Shown one piece after another: positions 47,402 to 58,493 of a stretch of 64,000 nucleotides of DNA. The first letter of the stretch is position 1. Every line of letters starts with the position of its first letter. Under the pieces are notes generated by a model. It had not been told where the DNA came from. It worked only from the letters and a program-made list of their open reading frames with translations, and made no database searches. The translations under genes were made by a program, and so were the position numbers. The stretch is from Saccopteryx bilineata (taxonomy: Eukaryota > Chordata > Mammalia > Chiroptera > Emballonuridae): assembly GCF_036850765.1 (NCBI RefSeq), contig NC_089495.1, forward strand, positions 66,688,410-66,752,409. Direction: 5' to 3'.

Positions 47402-49608
47402 AGGCTTTTAGAAAACTTATTTTTGTAGAATTCTTAAATTGATTTTTATTTTCTTAAGTTAGTATTTTATTTTAAATATATATATACTCTTAACCTCTAA
47501 GAGTAAAAATCTGTTACCTCTTTCCTTTAACTCTCATCTTAAATAGTGTACAAAGTAATTTTGTAATATTTTTTTAATATCTATCCTACTACATAGCTAT
47601 TCAAAATTTATAACCTTTTGCTTATTAGTTGTCAAAATGTTCACTTAAAACCCAATCCTTTACTTTATATATGTATTGTTCGTATTGCAACTACTATTTA
47701 TCCTAATGTAGTTTATTTTAAACCATTATTTTCACAGTTGTTTAGTGAGTATTAAAAAACAAACTTCTCAATTTATATGCAAGGTTTGCTGAAATATGCC
47801 ATTGTAATTTTCCATCTTTCTTCTTATATATATCTCCAAACCTGCCTTATACTTTAGGCAAATACCAATTTGCCATTCTCTTAATGATGGGTATATAGCA
47901 CTTTCCAAAATTTGTGCCTTTTTCTAAAATTCTTCTAATTTTTCCCCTTTCCCCACCTATTTAAACCCATTATGTCCTAGGTTTGAAGTCCAATCTTTTC
48001 ATCAAGGATTTCTTCTAATTCTTCACCCAAATGAATAATTTTATCTCCTTGTAATTGAATTATTTATACAGTAAGTATCATATAGTCTGCTTTCTGTTAA
48101 ATTATATACACCTTCCTTTTGATAGACAGCACCTTCAATATAAGAATTCTATCTAATTTGTGTTTTTTCTCTTTTATGTTTATATTCATAATCAGAAATA
48201 TATTTTTATTGTTACATTATTTAAATGTCAAGCAGATTCAGCCCATCTCTTGGGATTCCTCTTACATTTTTTTGCTATTTGATGTAATAGAAATTTAATG
48301 ACAGCTATCAAATATATTTTTGTTGTATTCTGAATTATTTGTAAAAAATGAATGATACAATATTAGGAAAATATTTACTAATTTTCAGAATTTTGCTAAA
48401 CTTACACTGGCTACATTTTATATCTTGGCCTGAAACTTTATAAATAGGGATTATGAAGAATTGAAAAAAATTTAAAATCTCTTTAGCAAATAATTTTTAT
48501 TTAATTAAAACTGTTAGCTAAGTTTTGGCAAAAAATCTACTTTTGTCTTCAGAAATAACATTGAAATACATGTACAGGTATTAGTGTTTCTACATTTAGT
48601 GGTTTCTATATAAAAACATATATGCTTGTATAATGTATGTTTATTAAAAACACAAAAATATCACTTTTTAACATTCTTTATGAATGAATAAATTAACTGC
48701 AGTGGTGATACAGTCAAATGTATGCCATTAATAGAGCATGTTTTGTCAAACACATACACAAACATGTTTGGTGTGTGGTAAAAGTACAGTATATAAAGCA
48801 TTACACTGGTTAATATAAATAACTTCAAAAAAGGACAAAATACTCCAGTATCACAAGCATCTACTATTTTCATTTATGTTGGTTAATAGGACTATCTAAA
48901 ACTAGATTAAGTATGATATTTTTGATTTTTATATAATTAAAATCTAAACTTCATAAATAGTATATTTCTCATATTAGAATATTTTAAAAAGTGAGTAGTA
49001 GAATTGTGAGTTTTGCATTAATTTTTACAACAAAAAATAATAAAGCATAAGTGATGTATGCTTACTGAGAATCTAAATAACTGGGATTTTTCAATGAGCA
49101 ATAAAATCTTAAAGCCAGGGAAAATAAATTGGCTCAGTCAAAGATTTAACTTAGTATTTCTGAATATATTTGCAATTAATTTTCTGAGTAATAACATAAA
49201 CAAACACAACTAACAAACCAAACAAAACAATTAGGTTGTTGTAAAAATTACTATACAACAGCTAGACTGTTCTTAGATTTAAAATAGTAAATGGAAATAA
49301 TTACTTAGTATGTAATTCAACAAAATAATTTATCCTTGAAAAGTATATTTATTTATAAAATTATTTTTATAGCTCACCAAGAAAGCATTTTAGTAAAATT
49401 TCATTAATTTTGTTAATTTTCTTTTTCATATTTGATATAATATTTAGGTAATATATGCAATTCTAATTATATTTAGAATATTAAGAAATAAGTAATTTTA
49501 AATGTACAATTCACAGTGACTAATAAGTAATTGCTATTAAAAGGCTTTTAAATTAATACATAACATCATAACATACTGGGATGATTTTTATTAGACCCAC
49601 ATTATAGC
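47402..49608. other. AT-rich intergenic DNA
   Basis: 2.2 kb with no recognised element. The frame at 48661-48873 (minus) is short and featureless. Confidence 0.5.
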
Positions 49609-49609
49609 T

Positions 49610-49800
49610 CTTATAAAAGATATCATTTGTTGAATACTTATGACATGCCATATATCACATTATCTTTAATTTTAACCACACTGCTGCTAAATAGTTTTAA
49701 TCAAAAAATATTATGAACTTCTGAAAAGTTGTCTCAGACCTGACAGCATATTAAGATGGTTGAACTAGGATGCTTACCTGGGCTAGCTGATTTCAAGACT
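49610..49800 (-). mobile_element. MIR SINE, antisense
   Basis: Reversed MIR order: TTGTTGAATACTTATGACATG, CACATTATCTTTAATTTTAA, TTATGAACTTCTGAAAAGTTG, GACAGCATATTAAGATGGTT-GAACTAGGATGC. Confidence 0.7.
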
Positions 49801-49848
49801 GGATAAACATTAGAAGTTTGAAAAGAATTCCTTATAATCTATGTCAGT

Positions 49849-50325
49849 GTCTTCCAAAGGTTGTCCAGTGTGGACAAGTCCTGCCAGGGGTGAGGATGAT
49901 GGAGACGCAAAGACCTGACTCTGGGGACCAGGTTCAGTGACGCAGATCCACTTTTTTCAGGAAGTCAGCTACCTTATATACATGGGTTCAGCCTATAGGG
50001 AGTTACAGCGTGTCCTTCATAGCCAATGGCTGAAAAGATCAGGGAGCTGCATGGTTGGCACTGTCATTTCCTTATAGCGGACGAGCTTCCTTCCTGGGTA
50101 TGCCCAGGATGCTTCTGGGAGCTGGAGTATTCTCACAGCATTGCATCAGCCACGGCTGCTAGAAATGCGCTCTGCACTCCACCCACAGTCTATGATTCAG
50201 AAAGACTTAAAGAATTGTGGCTTCCTGGACTTACCATCAACATTTTGAACCACATTTTCTATGACTCAGTATTATGGATTTTTAAAGCATCTTTCAATTG
50301 ACTTTGAGGAGTTGATATGCAAATC
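49849..50325 (-). mobile_element. Probable solo LTR of an endogenous retrovirus, antisense
   Basis: A GC-richer block of about 470 bp stands out from AT-rich flanks. ACCTTATATACATGGGTTCA-GCCTATAGGG could be a reversed TATA region, and GACCAGGTTCAGTGACGCAG reads like the reversed R/U5 side of an ERVK-type LTR. No retroviral coding sequence adjoins it. The 91-residue plus-strand frame inside is not taken as a gene. The family and edges are uncertain. Confidence 0.45.
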
Positions 50326-50913
50326 TAGGTAAAGATGGGAGCCAAGTATAATACAAAGACTACTGGATCAGGATAAAAATCTATATTTCCTTTGTTCTGC
50401 CATTTCAAAATTTTAGGCAAGTCATATAATATTTAATTAATTGCTTTGTGGTTCTTAGATTTTCTTAATCTCCATTTGTTTCCTGGCATAACTTCTATTC
50501 TTTATTGGTGAGAGGATGCTGCTAATACTAACAAAAATGCTAGCCAATCACTCCGTAACCACTGACAGCACGAAATCATTGCACTACCATTTTTTTTCAG
50601 TTACCTCTAGAAATAGTGTCTCAAAAACATATAGCCCTGCCAGCGTTTTTTATTCAAGGTTTATCTTAAGTGCTTATCTATGTCATGCTTTGCCAACAAT
50701 AATCCTCATTATGCTCCCTTAAACAACAAGATCATTTTGCCTTTTTCTCTAAATTTCAAACATATATTTTAGTGAATTTTTCTCCACAGAGCTCAGGTAT
50801 CAGTCTCTGAAGGCTCAGTCACAAAGTGACCTAAGTGATCATGCTCTTTGGTACTCAAACCAAGTTTCCTGACCTTAAAAATTTTTATGAGCTCATACTA
50901 AATATTACAACTA
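50326..50913. other. Intergenic DNA
   Basis: A weak MIR-like stretch lies at 50360-50490 (GTTCTGCCATTTCAAAATTT, GGCAAGTCATATAATATTTA). Otherwise nothing is recognised. Confidence 0.4.
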
Positions 50914-50981
50914 CCTTCCTTTTTCCCTTCCCTTCCCTTCCCTCCCTCTCTTCCTTTTCTTTTTTCTTTTTTTTCTTTTCT

Positions 50982-51049
<68 letters not shown>

Positions 51050-51264
51050 TTCCTTCCTTCCTTCCTTCCTCCCTTCCTTCCCTCCCTCCTTCCTTCCTTC
51101 CTTCCTTCCTTCCTTCCTTCCTTCCTTCCTTCCTTCCTTCCTTCCTTCCTTCTTTCCTTCCTTCTTTCCTTCCTTCTTTCCTTCCTTCCTTCCTTCCTTC
51201 CTTCCTTCCTTCCTTCCTTCCTTCCTTCCTTCCTTCCCTCTTTTCTTTCTTTTTCTTCTTTTCC
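50914..51264. repeat. 351-bp uninterrupted polypyrimidine tract, (CTTT)n then (CCTT)n
   Basis: Every base from 50914 to 51264 on the plus strand is C or T. A mixed block comes first, then about 18 CTTT units, then about 45 CCTT units with a few CTTT, ending TTTTCC. It continues directly into an antisense type A SINE, so it is probably that SINE's tail, grown by slippage. Lys-Glu and Ser-Phe frames on both strands are artefacts. Confidence 0.97.
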
Positions 51265-51600
51265 AAGTGAGAGAAGAGGAAATATAGAGACAGACTTCTA
51301 CATGCACCCTGGCCAGGATACACCCAGCAAACTCTATCTGGGGCTGATGCTCTGCTGATCTAGGCCCATGCTCACAACCAAACTATTTTTAGTGCCTGGG
51401 TGCCTTCAGGAAGCCATTCTTAGTGCTGTGGGTGATACTCTAGAACCAATCCAGCCATGGCTGCATGAGGGGAGAAGAGAAGGGGGAGATGGGAAAAGAG
51501 TGGAGAAGCAAATGGTTGCTTCTCCTGTGTGCCCTAACTAGGAATTAAACAGAGACATCCACACACTGGCTGGTGCTCTGCCACTGAGCCAACCTGCCAG
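51265..51600 (-). mobile_element. Type A SINE, antisense, with hugely expanded tail
   Basis: AAGTGAGAGAAGAGGAAATA, TCTACATGCACCCTGGCCAG, GGAAGCCATTCTTAGTGC, GGTTGCTTCTCCTGTGTGCC and the head GCCACTGAGCCAACCTGCCA. Moderately diverged. The tail is the polypyrimidine tract to its left. Confidence 0.9.
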
Positions 51601-51900
51601 GATTTATAGCTACCTTTCAATGAGAGTGAATTATTTCCCAAAGGTTAACTTGATATCGTCTGTAACTAGATCAACAAAACAACTTCTCAACTAGTCTTGT
51701 AAGAATGCCTGAGAATGACACAATATTACAGTGATCACAATATAGAGTAAGTTATAGACTGTATGTGTATATATGTATATGCATAGAGCTCATAACTTTT
51801 CCTATATTGTACTATTTATATATGCATATATATTTACTAAATATTTGAATATTTAATTGCTGGCTATTTAATTTATTCTTCATTTATTTTCCATCAAAAA
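51601..51900. other. AT-rich intergenic DNA
   Basis: Nothing recognised. Confidence 0.5.
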
Positions 51901-51904
51901 TATG

Positions 51905-52070
51905 TGAAGTGGTTACAAGGTATAAAAATTTTATAAATGAAAAGGTTAAGACACAGAATTAGGAAATATGCCCAAGATTTAAAAAACAAAGGGCTGATAA
52001 TATATGAAAGAGCTGAGATAAAAATCTAAGCGTTTTTGCTCCAGAGCTAATACTTTTTGTGGTCGAACTA
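51905..52070 (-). mobile_element. MIR SINE, antisense
   Basis: ATAAATGAAAAGGTTAAGACA, GGAAATATGCCCAAGATTTA, GAGCTGAGATAAAAATCTAA and TTGCTCCAGAGCTAATACTT follow the reversed MIR core, including its conserved AAGGTCACACAGCT-like region in degraded form. Confidence 0.72.
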
Positions 52071-52306
52071 CTCAAATTGAACGTCTCTGATTCTGCTTTT
52101 TGTTTCTTTCCATATTAAATGGATATAGTCACATATACTCAACTATTTAATTTAAACATGAATCAATAAGCTTAAAATGTTTAGGGAAGATGCATTATTA
52201 TTTAAATTGTTTAAATATATTAACCCAAACCTCCTTTTCAATTTAGAAGGTTTTTATAGAAAAGGTCATATTGAGTAGAAAATTTAGCCATTCTATTAAA
52301 TCAATT

Positions 52307-52309
<3 letters not shown>

Positions 52310-52357
<48 letters not shown>

Positions 52358-52358
52358 C
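52310..52358. repeat. (AT)n-(AC)n compound microsatellite
   Basis: About 16 AT units followed by ACACACACACAC. Confidence 0.92.
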
Positions 52359-53935
52359 TCTATGTTTGGTACTATATTTGTTTGTTCAAATAGGGAAATA
52401 GAACAGAAAAAAACAAGACCTACAGTGATTTGAAAAAGCATTTTATCTAACTGGATAAGCATAATTTACATAGATTGTTAGATGGCAATAGAATACTAAA
52501 TTGTTATTGCTATGTACTTGTACTACAGAAAAGGAAAATTAATTTTAATCCAGTGTCATCAGTGAGGATGCTACTTGATTTGAAAATTTTTAAGATAGTT
52601 GGTCTTTTAAAATCAGAGAAAGGGGATAGAATTTTCTAGATATAGTAGAAAAAGTAGATAACTAAATATAACAAATTTAAATATAGAACAACACATGTGG
52701 AAACCGATAAATGGATCTGATGCTAATTCCCAGGCAGTGTTCAATAATATGGAATAATTTTTATCCAGGGCATTTATTAAGAAATATTATTGATTGATAA
52801 TATTTATTAAGGGTTCTGAGGAGGGTATTTTTTCTGCTGCTGCTAAAAGGTTTGCTTTACTCTCTTTTCTAATGGTACTGTAAGACTCTTTTAAGATAGA
52901 AATTATACACTATTTTAACTTTTTATCTATAATAAAGCTTGCAAATGGACAAAGTAACCTGCATGGATGAGATGATCTCAATTATAAATAAATTCAACTA
53001 ATGTCTACATAATTGCAAAGAAATGGCTTAGGAGAGAAAAAAAATGTTATATATAGATATAAATGTATCATTTCTATCCTTTGTATACAAGACTTAAAAT
53101 GTCTTTGATGGCAGAATTACTTATATTCTAGTAATGGACATTTTTCTTATAGTAGATTCTGATTCTTATTCTTAACTATCTTACAGTGCGAGTCCAAGGA
53201 AGTACATAATTTTAGCTGCAAGTTTAAGGAAAAAAAATTAGAAACAAATGTTCAGTTTTCTAACTGCACACAGGTCATCCATTTGTAGTACTGAAATTTT
53301 TACTCACCATCTAAATAAACGACACTTTAGAGACCAGTCTTACTTACTATTTGTTCAATCAGAACTCGTCTATTTCACATACACTGTAGAAGGAAAAACG
53401 AATTTCAATTGGTTAATAGCATACACTATATTAGAATTAAGGATTTCACTATTCAACAGTTGGTAATTTTGAGTCATAAATATGACATTTGTATAACCGC
53501 AGCTTAATCTTTAAAAAGGATAACTACAGTGTCCCTCCTTTACATAAAGATCTAACCTTATATTAGTAATAAATATTGTCAAAACTTATGTATTTGTGTT
53601 ATTATTTAGACCTCAGGTGTCAAAATTACAATGTATTATAGATAAAAATATTTCAAGGAAAATATATAAAGTTATTTTAAGTTGAGAGAGAGAAAAAAAC
53701 AATTGTTGTGTTCACTCAGGCACAAAACAACTGGGGTTTAAACATAAAATTTTAGAGAAAAAAATAACAAAAAGCAAACATACAATACTTATTATCTAGC
53801 ATAAACTTTTTTTTTACTTAAAGTTAAATTAGTTATAAAAAATAGCTAACTTCCATAGAATAAATCACACACAATGTAGTACACCTAAATCTAGAAATAG
53901 GTACATTATGAAAGACATATATAGATGCATTCACT
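52359..53935. other. AT-rich intergenic DNA
   Basis: 1.6 kb with no named element. The frame at 53248-53466 is short and unmatched. Confidence 0.5.
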
Positions 53936-53939
53936 TTGC

Positions 53940-54260
53940 TCAAATAATTCTCACAGCAAATGTTTATTGCACACACTTTGTTTCAATTCTTGAGGTAGGT
54001 TCAGGATAAAGTAAAACAAAGGTGAAAAGATTATTGAGGACTTAACAGCATGTTGTAGGAAATAGTTACATAAGCATTATGGAATGATATACAAGAACAG
54101 TAATGGAAATATACATACTGTTTGATGAAAATACTAAACAGAGGTAATTTACTCCAACGTTTTTGGCAGTGTGTGCAGTTTGGAAGTAGGAGAAAGTTAA
54201 TAGATGGTAGTTGAAAGGCACCCTGGAGTAGTTGTTAACAAGCTGAGTATAAAAGTATCA
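53940..54260 (-). mobile_element. Possible L2 or MIR3 3' end, antisense
   Basis: GCAAATGTTTATTGCACACA, CTTGAGGTAGGTTCAGGATA and AGTAAAACAAAGGTGAAAAG resemble the reversed L2/MIR3 tail (AATATTTATTGAGCACCTAC style). Weak but ordered. Confidence 0.4.
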
Positions 54261-54322
54261 GTCAATCACAACTAAATGATATCTATGTGCTATAAGAAGG
54301 AAATTAAGAAAAAGAGGATACC

Positions 54323-54606
54323 GCCTGACCAGGGGGTGGCACAGTGGATAGAGCAGTGGACTGGGATGCGGAAGACCCAGGTTCGAGACCCAAGGTTGCC
54401 AGCTTGAGCGCAGGCTCATCTGGTTTGAGCAAGGGGTTATTCGGTCTGCGGTAGCCCCCTGGTCAAGGCACATATGAGAAAGCAATCAATGAACAACTAA
54501 GGTGTTGCAACAAAAAACTAATGATTGATGCTTCTCGTCTCTGTCTGTCTGTCCCTATCTATCCCTCTCTCTGACTCTTTCTGTCTCTGTAAAAAAAAAA
54601 AAAAAA

Positions 54607-54653
<47 letters not shown>
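54323..54653 (+). mobile_element. Type B SINE with perfect 12-bp target duplication
   Basis: Well-preserved head GCCTGACCAGGGGGTGGCACAG and B box GGTTCGAGACCC, then GAGCGCAGGCTCATCTGGTTT, AAAGCAATCAATGAACAACT, GATTGATGCTTCTCGTCTC, and a tail of A18 followed by (GAAA)n. Flanks AAAGAGGATACC at 54311-54322 and 54654-54665 are identical. It is a young insertion. Confidence 0.96.

Positions 54654-54657
<4 letters not shown>
54609..54657. repeat. (GAAA)n microsatellite in a SINE tail
   Basis: About 12 pure GAAA units grown from the poly-A tail of the type B SINE. Confidence 0.95.
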
Positions 54658-54658
<1 letters not shown>

Positions 54659-54872
54659 GGATACCAAGAGCATTAGCATGAATATAAGCATTGTGTTTAA
54701 GGAAATATAATTGTTTTAGTGTTTCTACAACATCAGTTTGAATTAGAGTGGCATCAGATATTGGAGAAATAAGAATCAATAAAAAATATAAAATACAAAA
54801 CTACATCCAAAAGATACTTTACGGCAAAGGAAATGTAAATTTTATTAAAAGGCAATTATTGTGTTTATTTTA

Positions 54873-55480
54873 ACCGGTCTGACACTAACCCCTGGAGTGA
54901 GCACAGACCCCACAGATTAGGGGTAAAGTCTTCCACAAGAGTAATCTCACTTTAGATGTCAGCTACAAGTCTGGGGGGGAGGAGTGCCTCAAGGTTTTCC
55001 TACTTCCAACCAACTGGCTACAAGTATGAAGGTTCTCATGACCAATCCCCTCAGGTTTGATAATTAATTTGTTAAAATGGTTTACATAACACAAGAAAGT
55101 GCTACTTATAGTTACAAATATATTACACAAGATACACACAGGGTGCATTCTGGGAGGGCACACAAAGTCTCTTTGCCCTCTCCCATGGCACCAGGGGTTG
55201 TCACTCACCTGGCGTATTCTTGTGTTCACTGAACAAGAAAGTCCTTGTGGCTTAGGTGTACAGATTATTGGAATTTTATTATATAAATACAATTGATTAA
55301 ATGACTGGCCATATATTTGAACCCAATCTCTACCCAACCTCCCATCTTTGGAATTTTGACAGATCAGTATTTCAACCCCACTAATCGTGTGGTTGTTCTT
55401 TCTCTGTACAAGTCCCTATCTTGAAGCCATCAATGGACCTTCTATTAATGACCTCATAAAAACTTCCAACATTTTTCAAA
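54873..55480. mobile_element. ERVL-type (MLT2-like) LTR, probable
   Basis: It begins AACCGGTCTGACACTAACCCCTGGAG and continues GAGCACAGACCCCACAGATT, GAGTAATCTCACTTTAGATG, TCAGCTACAAGTCTGGGG, TTGATTAAATGACTGGCCAT and CTTGAAGCCATCAATGGACC. The order resembles MLT2-class LTRs from memory. The right edge and orientation are uncertain. No retroviral genes adjoin it. Confidence 0.55.
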
Positions 55481-56188
55481 CCTTAACTAATATTGTTTTA
55501 CCTAATTTTTTTCCTTTTTTTTCATATTATTTTGAAGCAAATCCTAGACATCGTAACACTTTATAAATATTTTGAAAGGTTTTCAGTTTTAATTTGGCCT
55601 TACTTTTAGTCACAAATATCACGTGGTAAAGATTAAAGAATAAACTCTAAGATTGAAATAAAACTACATAATAAAAAACAAGGTCATATTGACTCTTAAA
55701 TAAATGTGAACATTTAAAAAACCTACTTTCAGATTAAAACAAAAGTTAATGGGAACTAGGATCTTTATATCAGAGTCAAAAATCTAGGCCTTATCATGAA
55801 ATCTTAATTCAGCTTACAGTCATTAATGAAACTATGGTATATATTTTTGCACCCTATACTTATAAAAGCAGATAAAGTATTTAAACTATAATTGCATTTT
55901 ACCAGCTCAGTATATAAAATTTTTATAGTTTACATCAAAATAGTACTATATAGTTAGGAGTCTGTGCAAACCCTGTAAAAATAGTACTTTGGGCATCTGC
56001 TAATTAAAAATAAAATCTGAAAACAAAAAATTTGTTGTTTGGAAATGATTCAATTTAAATACCCACAAAAAGCAAAGGACTTCAAAAATGTATACTATTT
56101 CAATAATTTACATTGGATATTAAGCTTAGATTTAAGGAATATAATGGAAGCAGTGATCATTTAGAATAAAAATTATGAAATTAGAATT
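55481..56188. other. AT-rich intergenic DNA
   Basis: Nothing recognised. Confidence 0.5.
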
Positions 56189-56199
56189 GCCAATTGATT

Positions 56200-56560
56200 T
56201 TTTTTTTCTGAAGTGAGAAGCAGGGAGGCAGAATCAGACTCCTGCATGCGCCTGACTGGGATCCACCTGGCATGCCCACTAGGGGGAGATGCTCTGCCCA
56301 TCTGGGGCATTGCTCCATTGCAACTGGAGCTATTCTAGCACCCGAGGCAGAGGCCATGGAGCCATCCTCAGCTCCTGGGATAACTTTGGTTGGTTCAATG
56401 GGGCCTTGACTGCAGGAGGAGAAGAGAGAGATTGAGAGAAAGGAGAGGGGGAGGAGTAGAGAAACAGATGGGCATTTTTCCTGTGTGCTCTGGCCAGAAA
56501 CGGAACCCGAGACATCCACACACCGGGCTGACACTGTACCACTGAGATAGCCAGCCAGGG
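56200..56560 (-). mobile_element. Type A SINE with target duplication, antisense
   Basis: CTGAAGTGAGAAGCAGGGAG, CTCCTGCATGCGCCTGACTG, CCATGGAGCCATCCTCAGC, and the head CACTGAGATAGCCAGCCAGGG. Flanks GCCAATTGATT (56189-56199) and GCCAGTTGATT (56562-56572) differ at one base. Confidence 0.93.
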
Positions 56561-56572
56561 TGCCAGTTGATT

Positions 56573-57050
56573 ATAAAAGCAAATTTTTAATTATTTTGTC
56601 TTAAATTGTTGGTTAATTTCAATTTTAAATTAACATAAACTATATCATGATATGACATAATCTTACCATGATATGAGATTTTTAAGCTTGTGGATAAATT
56701 TTCATATAAATAATATGAAATATAGTAAACATCATTAACTTCTACAAAATAGAAAAAACATTTATTACTCTAAAACAAAACTTTGCTAAAAATAGTTCCT
56801 TATTATGTAATATGTTAAATTGACCAAATAATACTGAAAATTCCTGGACAAGTTCTTTAAATTGCATATTCAATCCAAAGTAATTCCATAGAAAAGATAA
56901 TATTTAGAAATTCTGCTCAATTTGTAGGTATTTTATCATTCAGGGATCATGGGCAACTATGAGTGATATATAACAAATTATAAGGATTTGCTTATGCAAC
57001 TGTGGGAATTGTTAAACAGTCATTTATAACTGTTTCTCTGTCTGGTACTG
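56573..57050. other. AT-rich intergenic DNA
   Basis: Nothing recognised. Confidence 0.5.
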
Positions 57051-57120
57051 GGTCTGAAGTAAGAGGGCAGGGAGTACATAAAGATTACAGACAGTTTCAG
57101 GGGCAAAATTGTGAGAATGA

Positions 57121-57325
57121 ATTGAAACATATGAACATAAACCAGAAAACATATTAGTCTCTCAACACCTCCAAGTGCCCGCCTTCAGTGATATGGATGA
57201 TTTACAGAAGAAGCTGATGCTATTTGTTAGGGGCATAACCACACACCTAAGTCAGAAGAACTGAAGGAGATACAGCGGACAGTGGAGGAGATGGAGGTCC
57301 AGTACTGCTTCAAGCCAGCAGGTGA
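57121..57325 (+). pseudogene. Exon-like coding relic of unknown gene, frameshifted
   Basis: One frame is open from 57121 to 57261, including VSQHLQVPAFSDMDDLQKKL (from 57157) and then MLFVRGITTHLS, and stops at a TGA (57262). Shifting frame near 57253-57255 continues EELKEIQRTVEEMEVQYCF, rich in acidic and basic residues like a helical protein segment, up to an AG|GTGAGT-like donor sequence at 57319-57326. The base composition is more balanced than its surroundings. This looks like an old coding exon or a fragment of a retrocopy with one indel. I do not recognise the protein, and no neighbouring exon or poly-A tail is evident. It could also be chance or an unlisted repeat. Confidence 0.35.
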
Positions 57326-57530
57326 GTCAGCAGATTGAAGATGTGTACATGAACTATAATCATACCTGACTTTACAGTGTCTCATTTAGCTATTGTTTAC
57401 TTGCACGTAACTTATTCTTATGGCCAATATTAGCCTGGAAAATCCAGGGGAAAAAAATTCTTTGAAACATTGTTAAAGCTTGGCTAAACTGAAACAGTAG
57501 AAAGTTATCCAAGTTAATATTTGCCATCTT

Positions 57531-57705
57531 GCTTGACCTTTGGTGGTGCAGTGGGTAAAGCGTCGACCTGGAAATGCTGAGGTCGCCGGTTCGAAACCCT
57601 GGGCTTGCCTGGTCAAGGCACATATGAGAGTTGATGCTTCCAGCTCTTCCCCCTCTTTCTCTCTGTCTCTCCCTCTCCTAAAATGAATAAATAAAAATTA
57701 AAAAA
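57531..57705 (+). mobile_element. Type C SINE with perfect 15-bp target duplication
   Basis: Sense copy: GCTTGACCTTTGGTGGTGCAG, GTCGACCTGGAAATGCTGAG, GTCGCCGGTTCGAAACCCTG, CATATGAGAGTTGATGCTTCC, pyrimidine block, and TAAAATGAATAAATAAAAATT tail. Flanks AATATTTGCCATCTT at 57516-57530 and 57706-57720 are identical. Young copy, good for defining the family. Confidence 0.96.
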
Positions 57706-57720
57706 AATATTTGCCATCTT

Positions 57721-58100
57721 ACAATCCACAGGCATCTTTATTAATCACACATGAGTTTCAAATTATGCTTCCTCCTAACCAGTGACAGTTTCAAATAATT
57801 TAACAACCAGTTCTCTGCCCTAATGACCATTATAAGTATTAAAAAAGATATACCAAAAGGTAGTTTATTATTTCATACATTTAATACTTAAATAATAACA
57901 ATAAAAGAGGTACATAAAACTAGATTATGTTATAAAAAATAGTTTTAAAATATTAAATAATACCTGACAAAAAATTAAAATGTTGTTTCAGATATTGCTT
58001 CTTGATTGGTGTCCTTACTTGCAATTATTTTTACCTATGCACAGAATGAACATAACTACAAATGCTTAGAAAACATTTTTGCACAGATAAACGTGAAAAA
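57721..58100. other. AT-rich intergenic DNA
   Basis: Nothing recognised. Confidence 0.5.
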
Positions 58101-58112
58101 AGAGTAAAGGAA

Positions 58113-58486
58113 GCCTGACCAGGCAGTGGTGCAGGATAGAGTGTAGGGCCAGGATGCGAGGACCCAGGTTCAAAATCCTGAGGTCGCTGGCTTGAGCGCA
58201 GGTTCATCTAGTTTGAGCAAGGCTCAACAGCTTGAACCCAAGGTAGTCACTGGCTTGAGCAAGGATACACTCGGTTTCCTGTAGCCCCCTGGTCAAGACA
58301 CATATGAGAAAGCAATCAATGAACAACTAAGGTGCCCCAATGAAAAATTGATGCTTCTCATCTCTTTCCCTTCCTGTCTGTTTGTCTTTATCTGTCCCTC
58401 TCTGTCCCTCTCTCTGTCTGTCTCTGTCTCTGGCACTCACACACACACACACACATACACACACACACAAACACACACACACAAAG
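58113..58486 (+). mobile_element. Type B SINE with (CA)n tail
   Basis: GCCTGACCAGGCAGTGGTGC, GAGGTCGCTGGCTTGAGCGC, GGTTCATCTAGTTTGAGCAA, AAGCAATCAATGAACAACTA, GTCTCTGTCTCTGG, then (CA)n. Flanks AGAGTAAAGGAA (58101-58112) and AAAGTAAGGAA (about 58483-58493) are an imperfect target duplication. The usual A tail has become a CA microsatellite (58438-58484). Confidence 0.92.
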
Positions 58487-58493
58487 TAAGGAA

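Noticed and set aside
50885..51323. Long Lys-Glu-Gly-Arg and Phe-Leu-Ser-Pro reading frames of about 140-150 codons
   Set aside because: They are translations of the simple polypyrimidine/polypurine tract on both strands.
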